64,000 bases of DNA, taken from contig JAHJUE010000028.1 in assembly GCA_018829205.1 (NCBI GenBank), forward strand, positions 1 through 64,000. Reading direction: 5' to 3'. Position numbers and translations under genes: made by a program. Below, piece after piece: positions 7,831-16,542 of the stretch (within the stretch, counting starts at the first letter, position 1; each line of letters starts with the position of its first letter). A model generated the notes under the pieces. It saw nothing but the letters and a program-made list of their open reading frames with translations. It was not told where the DNA came from and ran no database searches. The DNA is from Bacteroidota bacterium. GTDB taxonomy: Bacteria > Bacteroidota > Ignavibacteria > Ignavibacteriales > Melioribacteraceae.

Positions 7831-9171
7831 ATGAAAAAACTTAACAGTAAATTTTTACTTATATGTTTTTTATCCGTATTTGTATTGGGTTCAATTAATT
7901 ACGCTCAGCTGGTGCTGCCTCAGCCGAGTCCGAGTGCCACGGCATATCAAAAAATAGGAACAACAGAAGTAACAATTAATTATTCGCGGCCGGGAGTAAA
8001 AGGAAGAACAATATGGGGCGGACTAGTTCCGTATAACGAGATTTGGAGAACGGGCGCAAACGCTGCAACAACAATTGAATTCAGCACCGATGTTGTTGTT
8101 GAAGGCAATAAAATACCTTCCGGTAAATATGCATTGTTTACAATACCCGCAGATAAAGAATGGACAATCATAATTAATAATAATTGGGATCAGGGCGGCA
8201 CATCCGAATATGCGGAAACCGATGATGTTGTTAGATTTAAAGTAACTCCAAAAGTTGTTGATCATTCACATGAATGGATGTTTTTTACGTTTTTTGCCCA
8301 GAGTAAAAATTCTGCAAAGGCAGTATTAGCATGGGATAAGTTAATGATTCCTTTTACAATTGTTTCGGAAGTAACAGATGTTTCCAGCAAGGAAGCTCGC
8401 GTGAGCCCTATTGCATCTATACGTCAAAGAATAGGTGTTACGGATGTAACTGTAACATACGGAAGTCCCGAAGTTAAGGGAAGAACTGTCTGGGGAGAAC
8501 TTGTTCCTTTTAATAAAGTTTGGAGAACAGGAGCAAATGAAAGCACAAAAATTGAATTCAGTACTGATGTAACTATTGACGGCAAATCAGTACCGGCAGG
8601 CAAATATTCCCTATTTACAATACCTTCGGAAAAAGAATGGACCGTGATTTTAAATAGCGTAAGCGATCAATGGGGATCTTATGATTATGATGAATCAAAA
8701 GATGTTTTAAGATTTCAGGTTAGTCCGAAAGAAATAGGACATCATGAAAGACTTGTTGTAATCGCAACTGAATTAAGTGAAAATTCGGGCACAATTAATA
8801 TTGAATGGGAAAAATTAAAAATTTCTTTTCCAGTTAAAACCGATGTTGTGTCACTTGCGTATTCAAATATTAGCAAAGCTATTGCAGCCGCAAAAGAAGA
8901 TGAGTGGGGGGTATATGCTTCGGGCGCAAACTTCATGGCCGATCATGATAGTCATTTAGATGAAGCCAAGGACTGGGCCGATAAAGCGGCGGGAATGACA
9001 GATAATTATTTTGCTTATTTGGCGGCGGCAAAGGTATATCACAAATTAGGCAATAAAGAAAAAGCTGTTGAGTATATCGATATGGTATTAGAGAACGCGA
9101 AAAAAGTATCTTTTTATGAAGCGATAAAAGGAAGTCTTGAAAACCTGGCGAAAGAAATAAAATCGAAATAA
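7831..9171 (+). CDS. Exported protein with two DUF2911 domains and a TPR-like tail
   Basis: A signal peptide (ending INYAQ) is followed by two DUF2911 domains. The first covers ~25-180 (SPSATAYQKIGTTEVTINYSRP, then GRTIWGGLVPYNEIWRTGAN), and the second ~188-340 is a clear duplicate (IASIRQRIGVTDVTVTYGSP, GRTVWGELVPFNKVWRTGAN). The last ~100 residues are helical and resemble a tetratricopeptide repeat (YFAYLAAAKVYHKLGNKEKAVEYIDMVLE). DUF2911 proteins are common in Bacteroidota and have no established function. Family members usually carry one domain, so the tandem copy is unusual. AAGGAAG precedes the ATG, 28 bases after paaZ. Confidence 0.85.
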   Translation: MKKLNSKFLLICFLSVFVLGSINYAQLVLPQPSPSATAYQKIGTTEVTINYSRPGVKGRTIWGGLVPYNEIWRTGANAATTIEFSTDVVVEGNKIPSGKYALFTIPADKEWTIIINNNWDQGGTSEYAETDDVVRFKVTPKVVDHSHEWMFFTFFAQSKNSAKAVLAWDKLMIPFTIVSEVTDVSSKEARVSPIASIRQRIGVTDVTVTYGSPEVKGRTVWGELVPFNKVWRTGANESTKIEFSTDVTIDGKSVPAGKYSLFTIPSEKEWTVILNSVSDQWGSYDYDESKDVLRFQVSPKEIGHHERLVVIATELSENSGTINIEWEKLKISFPVKTDVVSLAYSNISKAIAAAKEDEWGVYASGANFMADHDSHLDEAKDWADKAAGMTDNYFAYLAAAKVYHKLGNKEKAVEYIDMVLENAKKVSFYEAIKGSLENLAKEIKSK

Positions 9172-9193
9172 TATGTTTTTTTAGAACTTGAAA

Positions 9194-9256
9194 GATTGGA
9201 TGATTGGCTGAATGATTGAATATTTTAACTATTTCAATCATCCAATCATCCATTCA
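9194..9256. repeat. Interspersed inverted repeat, copy 1
   Basis: GGATGATTGG (9198-9207) plus ATGATTGAA (9212-9220) pair with TTCAATCAT (9233-9241) plus CCAATCATCC (9242-9251), giving a 19-pair hairpin with a four-base bulge. A related element lies in the opposite orientation at 31778-31826. It may act as a terminator for the DUF2911 gene, but the shared sequence with a distant site suggests a dispersed repeat family. Confidence 0.65.
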
Positions 9257-9288
9257 TTTTTTTCCAAACCATTCTTCATACAAATTTC

Positions 9289-9297
9289 ATATCTTTG
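9289..9297 (+). promoter_or_regulatory. Candidate Bacteroidota-type -7 box before ispH
   Basis: TATCTTTG fits the TAnnTTTG -7 element of the Bacteroidota housekeeping sigma factor and lies about 28 bases before the ATG at 9325. No clear TTTG -33 box is visible. Its position over the upstream TTG argues that translation starts at the ATG. Confidence 0.3.
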
Positions 9298-9324
9298 TTA
9301 AAACAAATTTCAGCAAATAAGAAG

Positions 9325-10539
9325 ATGAAAAAATTCGAAATACCAATACATTATAAAAGCTCAATAATTTCTAAGCTTAAAGAACAGCGTAAAAACGAAG
9401 ATCCCCGCAAAAAAGATTTTAGTCCTAGTGTTTTGGATTTTGGTCCGGTTGTATTTTACATTGCGCGGCATTTCGGTTTTTGTTACGGAGTAGAAAACGC
9501 GATTGAAATAGCATATAAAACCATCGAAAAAAACGAAGGCAAAAGAATATTTCTTTTAAGCGAAATGATTCATAATCCCGCAGTTAACGCCGATCTCCAG
9601 AACATGGGAGTTAAATTTATGATGGATACGGAAGGGAACCAATTAACAAGTTGGGATGAAATTAGTCAGGATGATATAATAATAATTCCGGCATTCGGCA
9701 CCACAATAGAAATTGAAAATAGATTAAAGAAAATTGGAATCGACACAAAAAAGTACGATACAACATGCCCGTTTGTTGAAAAAGTCTGGAACCGCGCTTC
9801 TACATTGGGGGAAAAAGATTATACTGTTATAATTCACGGCAAACACAAACATGAAGAAACAAGGGCTACTTTTTCGCATAGTATACAGAGCGGCAAATCC
9901 GTAATTGTAAGGGATATATTAGAAACCGAAACTCTCGGCAAAATTATAACCGGCGAATTACCAAAAGATAAATTTTATAAAATATTCGAGGGAAAATATT
10001 CTTCCGGCTTTGATGTTGAAAAAGACTTGGTAAAAGTAGGCGTTGTAAACCAGACAACTATGCTCGCAAGTGAAACGCAAGCAATTGCTGATCATTTGAA
10101 ATTAGTAATGATAAATAAATTCGGCGAAGATAAAATTAAAGATCATTTTGCGGATACTCGCGATACACTATGTTACGCCACAAACGATAATCAGCAGGCT
10201 ACATACGGACTTCTTGAACAAGAAGCCGATTTGGCAATTGTTGTCGGAGGTTATAACAGCAGCAATACATCACATATTGTTGAACTTCTTGAAGAAAAGT
10301 TTGCTACTTTTTTTATTTCGTCGGCCGATAAAATAGTTTCAAATAGAATGATTAGTCATTTCGATTTTCATAATAAGGTTGAGCTTCTTACGTCAAACTT
10401 TTTACCAGATAAAGAAAGAATAAAAATTGTTCTTACAAGCGGAGCCTCATGCCCTGACGCGGTTGTAGATGATGTGCTGAATAAAATATTATCATTTTAT
10501 GAAAACGTAAAAAACATTGATGAAGTAATAGCGATTTAA
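9325..10539 (+). CDS. ispH: 4-hydroxy-3-methylbut-2-enyl diphosphate reductase, long (plant/cyanobacterial) type
   Basis: IspH (LytB) catalyses the last step of the MEP isoprenoid pathway with a 4Fe-4S cluster, giving IPP and DMAPP. The three cluster cysteines are visible: GFCYGVENA (~residue 53), TTCPFVEKVW (~155) and ASCPDAVVDD (near the end). The substrate-binding HGKHKHEE and SSNTSH motifs are also present. At 404 residues it is far longer than the ~280-320 residue common bacterial form. It carries the inserts of the plant/cyanobacterial type (SSGFDVEKDLVKVGVVNQTT, NSSNTSH). I chose the ATG at 9325 over the in-frame TTG at 9295, which overlaps a promoter-like box. Confidence 0.93.
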   Translation: MKKFEIPIHYKSSIISKLKEQRKNEDPRKKDFSPSVLDFGPVVFYIARHFGFCYGVENAIEIAYKTIEKNEGKRIFLLSEMIHNPAVNADLQNMGVKFMMDTEGNQLTSWDEISQDDIIIIPAFGTTIEIENRLKKIGIDTKKYDTTCPFVEKVWNRASTLGEKDYTVIIHGKHKHEETRATFSHSIQSGKSVIVRDILETETLGKIITGELPKDKFYKIFEGKYSSGFDVEKDLVKVGVVNQTTMLASETQAIADHLKLVMINKFGEDKIKDHFADTRDTLCYATNDNQQATYGLLEQEADLAIVVGGYNSSNTSHIVELLEEKFATFFISSADKIVSNRMISHFDFHNKVELLTSNFLPDKERIKIVLTSGASCPDAVVDDVLNKILSFYENVKNIDEVIAI

Positions 10540-10624
10540 AGTCGGAAAATTGTCAAACTTATTTATCGCATCTAAACATATTAACTATTTCCTATCAATA
10601 CCGTCGTACCCATTAATTAAGATA

Positions 10625-10876
10625 TCACGTTCCTGAAGTTTCTTTTGCGTAGTTAATTTCTAATATTTTATCAATTTGATATTTATCAATTTCGCCGTAG
10701 CAAAAAAGTTCATTATTAATAAATAACGCAGGCACTATGGCCAGATTAATTTCTATTTCATTTATATGCTGAATAATTAATTCGATATCGGAATATAAGT
10801 TTACAAATGAAATCAGGGTTGCCCTTGTCCTGACGCATGTTTCACAATTATCGGATATAATTAATGTAAGTTTCAT
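10625..10876 (-). CDS. Small thioredoxin/glutaredoxin-fold protein
   Basis: The 83-residue protein begins MKLTLIISDNCETCVRTRATL, with a CxxC pair (CETC) at the end of the first strand as in thioredoxin-fold redox proteins. Later it has VPALFINNELFCYGEID, matching the cis-Pro (VPA) and the following strand. It lacks the N-terminal extension of full thioredoxins, so it is closest to the short glutaredoxin-like or 'redox-active disulfide' proteins. Its substrate is unknown. It lies 64 bases downstream of no other minus-strand gene's start and appears to be a single unit before the Crp-type regulator. Confidence 0.7.
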   Translation of the reverse strand: MKLTLIISDNCETCVRTRATLISFVNLYSDIELIIQHINEIEINLAIVPALFINNELFCYGEIDKYQIDKILEINYAKETSGT

Positions 10877-10940
10877 TTTTATGTTGAAACATAGAAACTA
10901 ATCTCATAAACTATTGTCGGCAGACAGACACGAAGTATAG

Positions 10941-11627
10941 TTAAGCTAATTTTTTAAGTTCTTCGGAATTATAGATAATTAATTTTCTTCTGTCAAAGGT
11001 AATTAATTCTTTTTCCCTAAGATCAGTAAGGATTGCATTTACAGTCTGACGTGAACAAGCTGTTAATTCGGCAATATCCTGATGAGTTAAAAAAGGTTTT
11101 ACAAATATTTCCGTTCCTATTATTTTCCCGTTTTCATTTGCTAAATTCATTAAAAATGAAATTACCCTCTGGGTTGCGTCCTTAAAAACAAGATCTTCAA
11201 TACGTTCGCTGAATTTTTTTAATTTAAATCCTATTAGCTTGGTAATTTTTAAATTCAACTCAGGGTTTTCGTTAAGGAAGTTTTTAAAATCCTCCTTGCT
11301 GATTGCGCATATTAAACTTGGTTCCATTGTAATAGCGAAATCGGTTCTTTCTCCTTCGTCCATAATAGACATTTCGCCAAAAACTTCTCCGGCGTTGACC
11401 AATCCCATTATCATTTCCTTCCCGTCGGCTGAAGTGCGGGTAAGTTTTACACGCCCTTTCTTCAATAAAAAGATTGCGTTAGAAACTGCCTTTGCGAAAT
11501 AGATTGGTTCTGATTTTGGGATCTCTTTCATATGTGTAATTATATTCAGCGCGTCAAGTTTTTCTTTCGATAAACTTTTAAACAGATTAAAATTTTCGAG
11601 ATACCAAAGCTTTGATTTATCGGACAT
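10941..11627 (-). CDS. Crp/Fnr family transcriptional regulator
   Basis: An N-terminal cyclic-nucleotide-binding-like beta roll (~15-130) contains LKKGRVKLTRTSADGKEM and GEVFGEMSIMDEGERTDF. A dimer helix follows, then a C-terminal winged helix (~165-228) with LTHQDIAELTACSRQTVNAILTDLREKELI. No N-terminal cysteine cluster is present, so it is not an oxygen-sensing FNR with an iron-sulfur cluster. The arginine of the classic cAMP phosphate-binding cassette is at the expected place (ERTDF), though ligand use cannot be decided. It probably sits in the same direction as the DUF502 gene upstream, 49 bases away. Confidence 0.88.
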   Translation of the reverse strand: MSDKSKLWYLENFNLFKSLSKEKLDALNIITHMKEIPKSEPIYFAKAVSNAIFLLKKGRVKLTRTSADGKEMIMGLVNAGEVFGEMSIMDEGERTDFAITMEPSLICAISKEDFKNFLNENPELNLKITKLIGFKLKKFSERIEDLVFKDATQRVISFLMNLANENGKIIGTEIFVKPFLTHQDIAELTACSRQTVNAILTDLREKELITFDRRKLIIYNSEELKKLA

Positions 11628-11676
11628 GATATAATCCAGCTAATTTGAAATTATTATATTAATAAAAACGTAGCAT

Positions 11677-12276
11677 CTATTTATTCAAAAGTTTTGTTAA
11701 TTCGTTTGATCCGGCCCCGAGACTGAAAACGGTTTTCATTGCTTTGTCAACCTGATAATCAATAATATGTACTTGCTCTTTCTTAAGATGATAAATAAAA
11801 CCGGCTGTGGGAGCCGGTCCGGAAGGGACAAAGACCGAATACATTCCGTTGTCATGTTCCTCGGTAACAAAGGCAGTTATTAATGTTTCGTTTCCGTATA
11901 GATTTACAAGAGCAACTGCTTTAAATAAATTCTTTTCGCTTCCTACAAGCTGAAGTACGGTATCTTTAATGATTTTATAAAAAGGAAGTTTTTTTAGAAA
12001 ATTAATCTCAATAAAATCAAATGTGAATTTTCCCAATCTTGTCCGCACCGCCAATCCTATCGCGAAGAAAAGAAGAAGTGTTATTACTATTGCAAGTATC
12101 GATGCTATAAATTCATGAAGTCTTACAGTCTGGATAAGCACATAAACAATTGGGCGTATATTGTCAATTACAAATTCAAAAAACCACTTAAAAACAAGAA
12201 CCAGAATATAAATCGGCAGAACTACTAAAAGTCCTCCGAGTACAGTGGTTTTAATAAATATTTTTAATTTTTCCAT
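11677..12276 (-). CDS. DUF502 membrane protein
   Basis: The protein has two transmembrane helices (~8-32 and ~52-78) at the N-terminus, then a cytosolic beta-rich domain with FVPSGPAPTAGFIYHL and QVDKAMKTVFSLGAGS, the signature stretches of DUF502. At 199 residues it is a usual length for the family. The function is not established. A related plant protein family has a similar layout. It is preceded by a 129-base AT-rich gap that must contain its promoter. Confidence 0.85.
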   Translation of the reverse strand: MEKLKIFIKTTVLGGLLVVLPIYILVLVFKWFFEFVIDNIRPIVYVLIQTVRLHEFIASILAIVITLLLFFAIGLAVRTRLGKFTFDFIEINFLKKLPFYKIIKDTVLQLVGSEKNLFKAVALVNLYGNETLITAFVTEEHDNGMYSVFVPSGPAPTAGFIYHLKKEQVHIIDYQVDKAMKTVFSLGAGSNELTKLLNK

Positions 12277-12405
12277 AATTAAATCTCCATGCCGTCATTT
12301 TTTACTCTTTAAAAATACATAATGTAAAAATTTATTTCGGCATTTGTGAATACATTTTATTTTGTGCTGCTTATAAAAAGTATATAAACACCTAATTTCA
12401 AACAT

Positions 12406-13557
12406 CTATTTTTTGATTCTTAAAATAAAAGGAATAGCCGCAAATCCAAGCAGGGCGGAAATTTTGTATGTTATTTCAAGTCCGAAAAGATCTCCCAGAA
12501 ATCCAATAAGTAAAACTGTAATGGCCCCGGTACCGAAATTTATTGTCATATATAATCCGTTTAAGAAAGCGGGTCTTTCGGATACCGTCTCATTAATTAT
12601 TGCCAGAAAAATTGGGGTAACTGCAAACAGAAATAAACCGAGCAGGGCCAAAAGAGGATAAACAAATATCCCGCTTGAGTAGACAAACAACAGCATTAGA
12701 ATAGGATTAGAAACGACAATAATGAGCAGTATGTTTTTGCGTCCGAATTTATCTGAAATTGTACCGGAAAGCATTGTGCCTACTGCACCCGCAAGCTGTA
12801 AAATTGATAATGCTATACCCCCGGTCCAAAGTGAAGAACCCTGATCCGAAAAATAAGTGGGCAAAAAAGTTGTTAACGCCGCTTTAATAATTGAAAGAAA
12901 AAATGATATGCCTGCAATTATTAGTAATAAAGGCAGGTGGTCTTTAAAGGTATGAAAAGGACTTTTTAAATCAGCCGTATTTTTAAAATCCTCTGATATT
13001 TTTATGTTCTTGAATTTAAAGAATAAAATTATTGATGCTGTTAATCCGAACGGTATTAATTTATATGTTCCTTCCAATCCCCAAATCGATATTCCGCCAA
13101 GAATAACAAGCGGTCCTATTGACCTGGCGATTTCTCCCCCGAACATAAAAAAACTCATTCCTTTTCCGATACGTCTGCCTGATATTTTCCGGATCATTAC
13201 TGGGGCCGGGACATGAAAAAGAGACGCGCCGATTCCCATTACAAACAACAAAACCACAAGCACGGAGTAATACGGAGCTATGCCTAATAGACCCATACTC
13301 ACAACAGTTATTGAAGGAGCGAAAATCAATAAATATCTAATAGGAAGTTTATCCGCAATTAGTCCGATAAAGGGATTAAATAATGAAGGTATATTCTGAA
13401 CTACGGTTAACAAACCCGCCATTGTATATGACATTTTAAACTTGTCGATCAATAATGGAAGGATGGGTGCCAAAAAAGCGGAATATATGTCATGCAGCAT
13501 ATGCGCGAAAGATATTGCGATTATATTTCCGGATTGAAATCTATTTTTATTATTCAT
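12406..13557 (-). CDS. MFS transporter, fosmidomycin-resistance (Fsr)-like
   Basis: The 383 residues carry about 12 hydrophobic segments. It begins ISFAHMLHDIYSAFLAPILPLLIDKF and continues with GLLTVVQNIPSLFNPFIGLIADK and MGIGASLFHVPAPVMIRKISG. This is the typical opening of the Fsr/YfnM branch of the major facilitator superfamily (motif-A-like GLIADK and HxP in helix 4). Members export fosmidomycin or other small molecules, but the real substrate here is unknown. It is a single gene, divergent from the zinc-ribbon gene at 13672. Confidence 0.85.
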   Translation of the reverse strand: MNNKNRFQSGNIIAISFAHMLHDIYSAFLAPILPLLIDKFKMSYTMAGLLTVVQNIPSLFNPFIGLIADKLPIRYLLIFAPSITVVSMGLLGIAPYYSVLVVLLFVMGIGASLFHVPAPVMIRKISGRRIGKGMSFFMFGGEIARSIGPLVILGGISIWGLEGTYKLIPFGLTASIILFFKFKNIKISEDFKNTADLKSPFHTFKDHLPLLLIIAGISFFLSIIKAALTTFLPTYFSDQGSSLWTGGIALSILQLAGAVGTMLSGTISDKFGRKNILLIIVVSNPILMLLFVYSSGIFVYPLLALLGLFLFAVTPIFLAIINETVSERPAFLNGLYMTINFGTGAITVLLIGFLGDLFGLEITYKISALLGFAAIPFILRIKK

Positions 13558-13671
13558 TTAAGCGGCAGAAAAATTTTAGAAGAAACAATTAATAAAATCA
13601 ATAATACATTTTACGCAAAAGAATATACTTTTATTTAGTAAATTTTGATTGTAGAAAAAAACGGAAATTTA

Positions 13672-14031
13672 ATGGATGAATTTTATTGTTCAAATTGCGA
13701 AAACCAAGTAAAAGAAGACGATCAGCGTTGTGCGTTCTGCGGCGCAAACCTTGAAGAAACAATAAAAGATGTTGATGAACAAACGCTTGTTGCCATAAAA
13801 AATTATATAAACTACGTTGATGCGGAAATCGAGCAGCAGTTTTTGCTTCAGTGCGGTATAGAATCTTTTATATCCAAAGATGATGCCGGGGGCATGTATC
13901 CTCACCATTTCGGAGGCATTAATAATTACCGCCTCCTTGTACTTGAATCAAATCTGGATGAAGCGCTAAAGGTGCTGCATGCTTCTGAAAGTAATGAAAA
14001 CAGTTTAGAGTCAGAGAATGAAGCGGAATAA
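13672..14031 (+). CDS. Zinc-ribbon plus DUF2007 domain protein
   Basis: Four cysteines at the N-terminus (FYCSNC at residues 6 and 9, RCAFC at 20 and 23) form a zinc ribbon. After a linker, ~45-110 match DUF2007 (EIEQQFLLQCGIESFISKDDAGG, NNYRLLVLESNLDEALKVL), a ferredoxin-like domain once described as a putative signal transducer. I start at the ATG at 13672 rather than the in-frame TTG at 13645, because the ribbon begins immediately after it. Five bases separate it from the TRIC gene and the next genes follow closely, so it is the first gene of an operon. Confidence 0.8.
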   Translation: MDEFYCSNCENQVKEDDQRCAFCGANLEETIKDVDEQTLVAIKNYINYVDAEIEQQFLLQCGIESFISKDDAGGMYPHHFGGINNYRLLVLESNLDEALKVLHASESNENSLESENEAE

Positions 14032-14036
14032 AGTAT

Positions 14037-14681
14037 ATGGAAACTAAATTAATATTGTATCTTTTTGATCTGCTTGGCGGCGCGGTATTTGCGGTATCGG
14101 GAGCTTTAATGGCGGGCAAAAAGCAGATGGATCTTTTCGGAGTTCTTGTGCTTGCCGGCGTTACGGCGATAGGAGGCGGCACCGTACGTGATTTATTGTT
14201 AGATAAAGATGTATTCTGGCTTTATGATATTAATTATATACTTGTAATTCTAATCGCTGCGTTTGGAACAGTAATTCTGAAAAGAGTAATTACAATTACG
14301 AATAAGGTTTTATTGATTGCAGACGCATTCGGTCTCGCGCTTTTTTCTGTGCTTGGAACCGCTAAAGCACTATCATTTGATTTTGCTCCTTTGATTTCAA
14401 TTATTATGGGAGTAATAACGGGGGTTGTCGGCGGAGCTATTCGTGATATTTTGTGCGGCGAAGTACCGATGATCCTAAGGAAAGACATTTACGCAACTGC
14501 CGCGGTTCTCGGCGGCAGTGTATATTCAATATTAATTCTTATTAATGTTTCGCCGGCAATTTCGATTATTGCCGGATTATTTTTTGCCGCGGGGTTAAGA
14601 CTATCTGCAATAAAATGGAACCTTGGTCTTCCTATTTTTAACCTTCCAATTATTAATGAAAAGGAACAAAAACATAAATGA
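14037..14681 (+). CDS. Trimeric intracellular cation (TRIC) channel family membrane protein
   Basis: The 214-residue hydrophobic protein has about seven membrane helices and an internal repeat. The two signature motifs are FDLLGGAVFAVSGALMAGKKQMDLFGVLVLAGVTAIGGGTVRDLLL (~8-52) and, in the second half, GVITGVVGGAIRDILCGEVP. Glycine-rich GGGTxRD motifs are typical of the UPF0126/YadS family, the bacterial homologues of TRIC potassium channels. Its stop codon overlaps the start of the next gene by four bases (ATGA), so the two are translationally coupled. Confidence 0.9.
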   Translation: METKLILYLFDLLGGAVFAVSGALMAGKKQMDLFGVLVLAGVTAIGGGTVRDLLLDKDVFWLYDINYILVILIAAFGTVILKRVITITNKVLLIADAFGLALFSVLGTAKALSFDFAPLISIIMGVITGVVGGAIRDILCGEVPMILRKDIYATAAVLGGSVYSILILINVSPAISIIAGLFFAAGLRLSAIKWNLGLPIFNLPIINEKEQKHK

Positions 14682-15322
14682 TAAAAGCGATATTCTGGGA
14701 TAACGACGGAATTCTTGTCGATACGGAAATTTTATACTTTCGGGCGAATAAGGAAATTTTTTCAAAACTTGGGGTTAATTTAGACGAAGATACTTACGCT
14801 GAAAACTTCTTAAAGCGTTCAAAAGGAGTTTGGCATTTGGCAGAGCAAATGGGCTTTACTAAAGACGAGATAATAAAACTTCGCGATGAAAGAAATAGTA
14901 TATACAGCGGTTTATTAAAAACAGATTTAAAAATTATTAATGGCGCCGAAGAAGTTCTGAAACATTTATACGGTAAAATTAAAATGGGAATTGTTACAAG
15001 CTCGCGCCGCGATCATTTTGAGATTATTCATAAATATACAGGGTTCAGAAAATATTTTGATTTTGAAATCACTTCAGATGAATGCGGCGAAACAAAACCT
15101 TCCCCAAAACCATATTTAACCGCTCTTGAAATATCAGGCTTAAAAAAGGAAGAATGTGTTATTGTTGAAGACAGCGAAAGAGGATTAAACGCGGCTCTAA
15201 AGGCGGGAATAAAATGTTATGTTATTCCAACAGAGTTAACAAAAAATTCTGATTTTACAGGAGCCGAAAAAATTTTAGGAGATATAAATGAAATTCTTAA
15301 AGTATTAGAAAATCATTATTAA
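14678..15322 (+). CDS. HAD superfamily hydrolase (subfamily IA)
   Basis: HAD motif I is DNDGILVDTE with the nucleophile Asp8 and acid Asp10. The cap is helical (~18-80). Motif II is IVTSSRRD, motif III falls at the K of KPSPKPYLTAL, and motif IV is VIVEDSERGLNAALKAG. The layout matches beta-phosphoglucomutase and phosphoglycolate phosphatase-like enzymes that cleave small phosphorylated metabolites. The exact substrate cannot be read. The start ATG overlaps the TRIC stop codon. Confidence 0.87.
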   Translation: MIKAIFWDNDGILVDTEILYFRANKEIFSKLGVNLDEDTYAENFLKRSKGVWHLAEQMGFTKDEIIKLRDERNSIYSGLLKTDLKIINGAEEVLKHLYGKIKMGIVTSSRRDHFEIIHKYTGFRKYFDFEITSDECGETKPSPKPYLTALEISGLKKEECVIVEDSERGLNAALKAGIKCYVIPTELTKNSDFTGAEKILGDINEILKVLENHY

Positions 15323-15381
15323 TTTAATTAAAAATATGCAGTTAATATTTTGTATGAATAAATAATTATAGGAATTTAGAA

Positions 15382-15936
15382 ATGAGAAGAACCGAAGATA
15401 AACCGATAAATGAAATAAGAAGAAAAGACCGCGCCAAAGGGGATGACTGGTCAAAAAATTATCTAAAGACCGCGCCTTTTGCTGCAATAGCAACACTTCA
15501 TGACGGACAGCCGTTTATTAACCATAATATTTTTTACTATGACGAGGAAAAAAACTGCATATATTTTCATACCGCAAAAGAAGGAAGAATGAGATTTAAT
15601 ATTGATGATAATGCAGCCGTATGTTTAAACGCCGGCGAAATGGGACGGCTGCTTCCGGCGGATGTCGCACTTGAGTTCAGCGTTGAATATAAAAGCGTAG
15701 TTGTATTCGGGAAAGCCGAGATTATTGATGACGAAGAACTCGCCGGGTCAGCGTTGAAGAAATTAATGAATAAATATTTTCCGCATCACGAACCGGGAAA
15801 AGATTATAGAGAAATTATGCCCGAAGAAATTAAAAGAACTTCTGTTTATAAAATTTCCATTGAATATTTAAGCGGAAAAGAAAAGAAAGCCGACGAAAAT
15901 TTTCCGGGAGCTTTCTTATATAACACTATTGTTTAA
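15382..15936 (+). CDS. Pyridoxamine 5'-phosphate oxidase-like flavin-binding protein
   Basis: This is a split beta-barrel protein of 184 residues. It has KTAPFAAIATLHDGQPFINHNIFYYDEEKNCIYFHTAKEGRMRFNI near the N-terminus and FSVEYKSVVVFGKAEIIDD in the middle. The pattern is that of the NimA/PPOX family, which binds FMN or F420 and includes nitroimidazole-resistance reductases. Substrate unknown. It is 59 bases after the HAD gene and is probably the end of the operon beginning at 13672. Confidence 0.82.
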   Translation: MRRTEDKPINEIRRKDRAKGDDWSKNYLKTAPFAAIATLHDGQPFINHNIFYYDEEKNCIYFHTAKEGRMRFNIDDNAAVCLNAGEMGRLLPADVALEFSVEYKSVVVFGKAEIIDDEELAGSALKKLMNKYFPHHEPGKDYREIMPEEIKRTSVYKISIEYLSGKEKKADENFPGAFLYNTIV

Positions 15937-16017
15937 AGATATTATGCGGATTTTCAAATAATTATTGAAGCGGCAATAAAGAACAATTTTAAAAGTGCAT
16001 TTATAATTAAGATGGAG

Positions 16018-16033
16018 AAGAATTTAAATTCTT
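16018..16033. terminator. AT-rich palindrome between convergent genes
   Basis: AAGAATTTAAATTCTT is a perfect 16-base palindrome in the gap between the PPOX gene and the convergent marR gene. It could end transcription from both sides, but the stem is weak and lacks GC pairs. Confidence 0.25.
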
Positions 16034-16089
16034 ATAAATAATTTAATTCCAACGGAAAACAAATGTTTTTTTTTGCAAAACAGATAAAC

Positions 16090-16542
16090 TCAACCTCTCA
16101 ATTTATCCAATAGTTTATTAAGTGTTTTGGCTTCATCAATACTTAGATTTTTAAGAATATTTTTTTGCTCGTCTTCAATTTTTTCTAACGCGGTTAAAAG
16201 TTCCAATCCCTTTGCTGTTATTATTACCTCTACCTTTCTTCTATCGTTTATACAAACTTTTCTTTCAACCAATTCTTTTGTTACCAATCTGTCAACAAGT
16301 CTTGAAGCGTCGGACATTTTATCGAGCATTCTTTCCTTTAAAAGATTTATTGAAGCCGGTTTAGGATGCTGTCCGCGGAGTATTCTTAAAATATTATATT
16401 GAGAAGTGGTAATTAAATATTTTTTTAAGTATTCCGATTGAAGATTACTTAACCAGCCGTGAGTATATAAAATATTCACGGCTAGTTTTGTATATTCATT
16501 TCCAAAAGGTATGTTTTGTTTTATCTCTTCTTCTAATTTCAT
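16090..16542 (-). CDS. MarR family transcriptional regulator
   Basis: The 150-residue winged-helix protein has a typical MarR core (LTTSQYNILRILRGQHPKPASINLLKERML, then SRLVDRLVTKELVERKVCINDRRKVEVIITAKG). The wing contains DRRKVEV. Its ATG overlaps the yceI stop codon by one base, so it is co-translated behind yceI. A perfect palindrome lies in the promoter of this pair, so it probably represses its own operon. The ligand is unknown. Confidence 0.9.
   Translation of the reverse strand: MKLEEEIKQNIPFGNEYTKLAVNILYTHGWLSNLQSEYLKKYLITTSQYNILRILRGQHPKPASINLLKERMLDKMSDASRLVDRLVTKELVERKVCINDRRKVEVIITAKGLELLTALEKIEDEQKNILKNLSIDEAKTLNKLLDKLRG

Noticed and set aside
8933-9253. 106-residue minus-strand open frame
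   Set aside because: It is antisense to the DUF2911 gene and runs through the inverted repeat at 9194-9256, which explains the open frame.
9295-9324. TTG start ten codons upstream for ispH
   Set aside because: It overlaps a promoter-like TATCTTTG box and adds residues not seen in the family; the ATG at 9325 is preferred.
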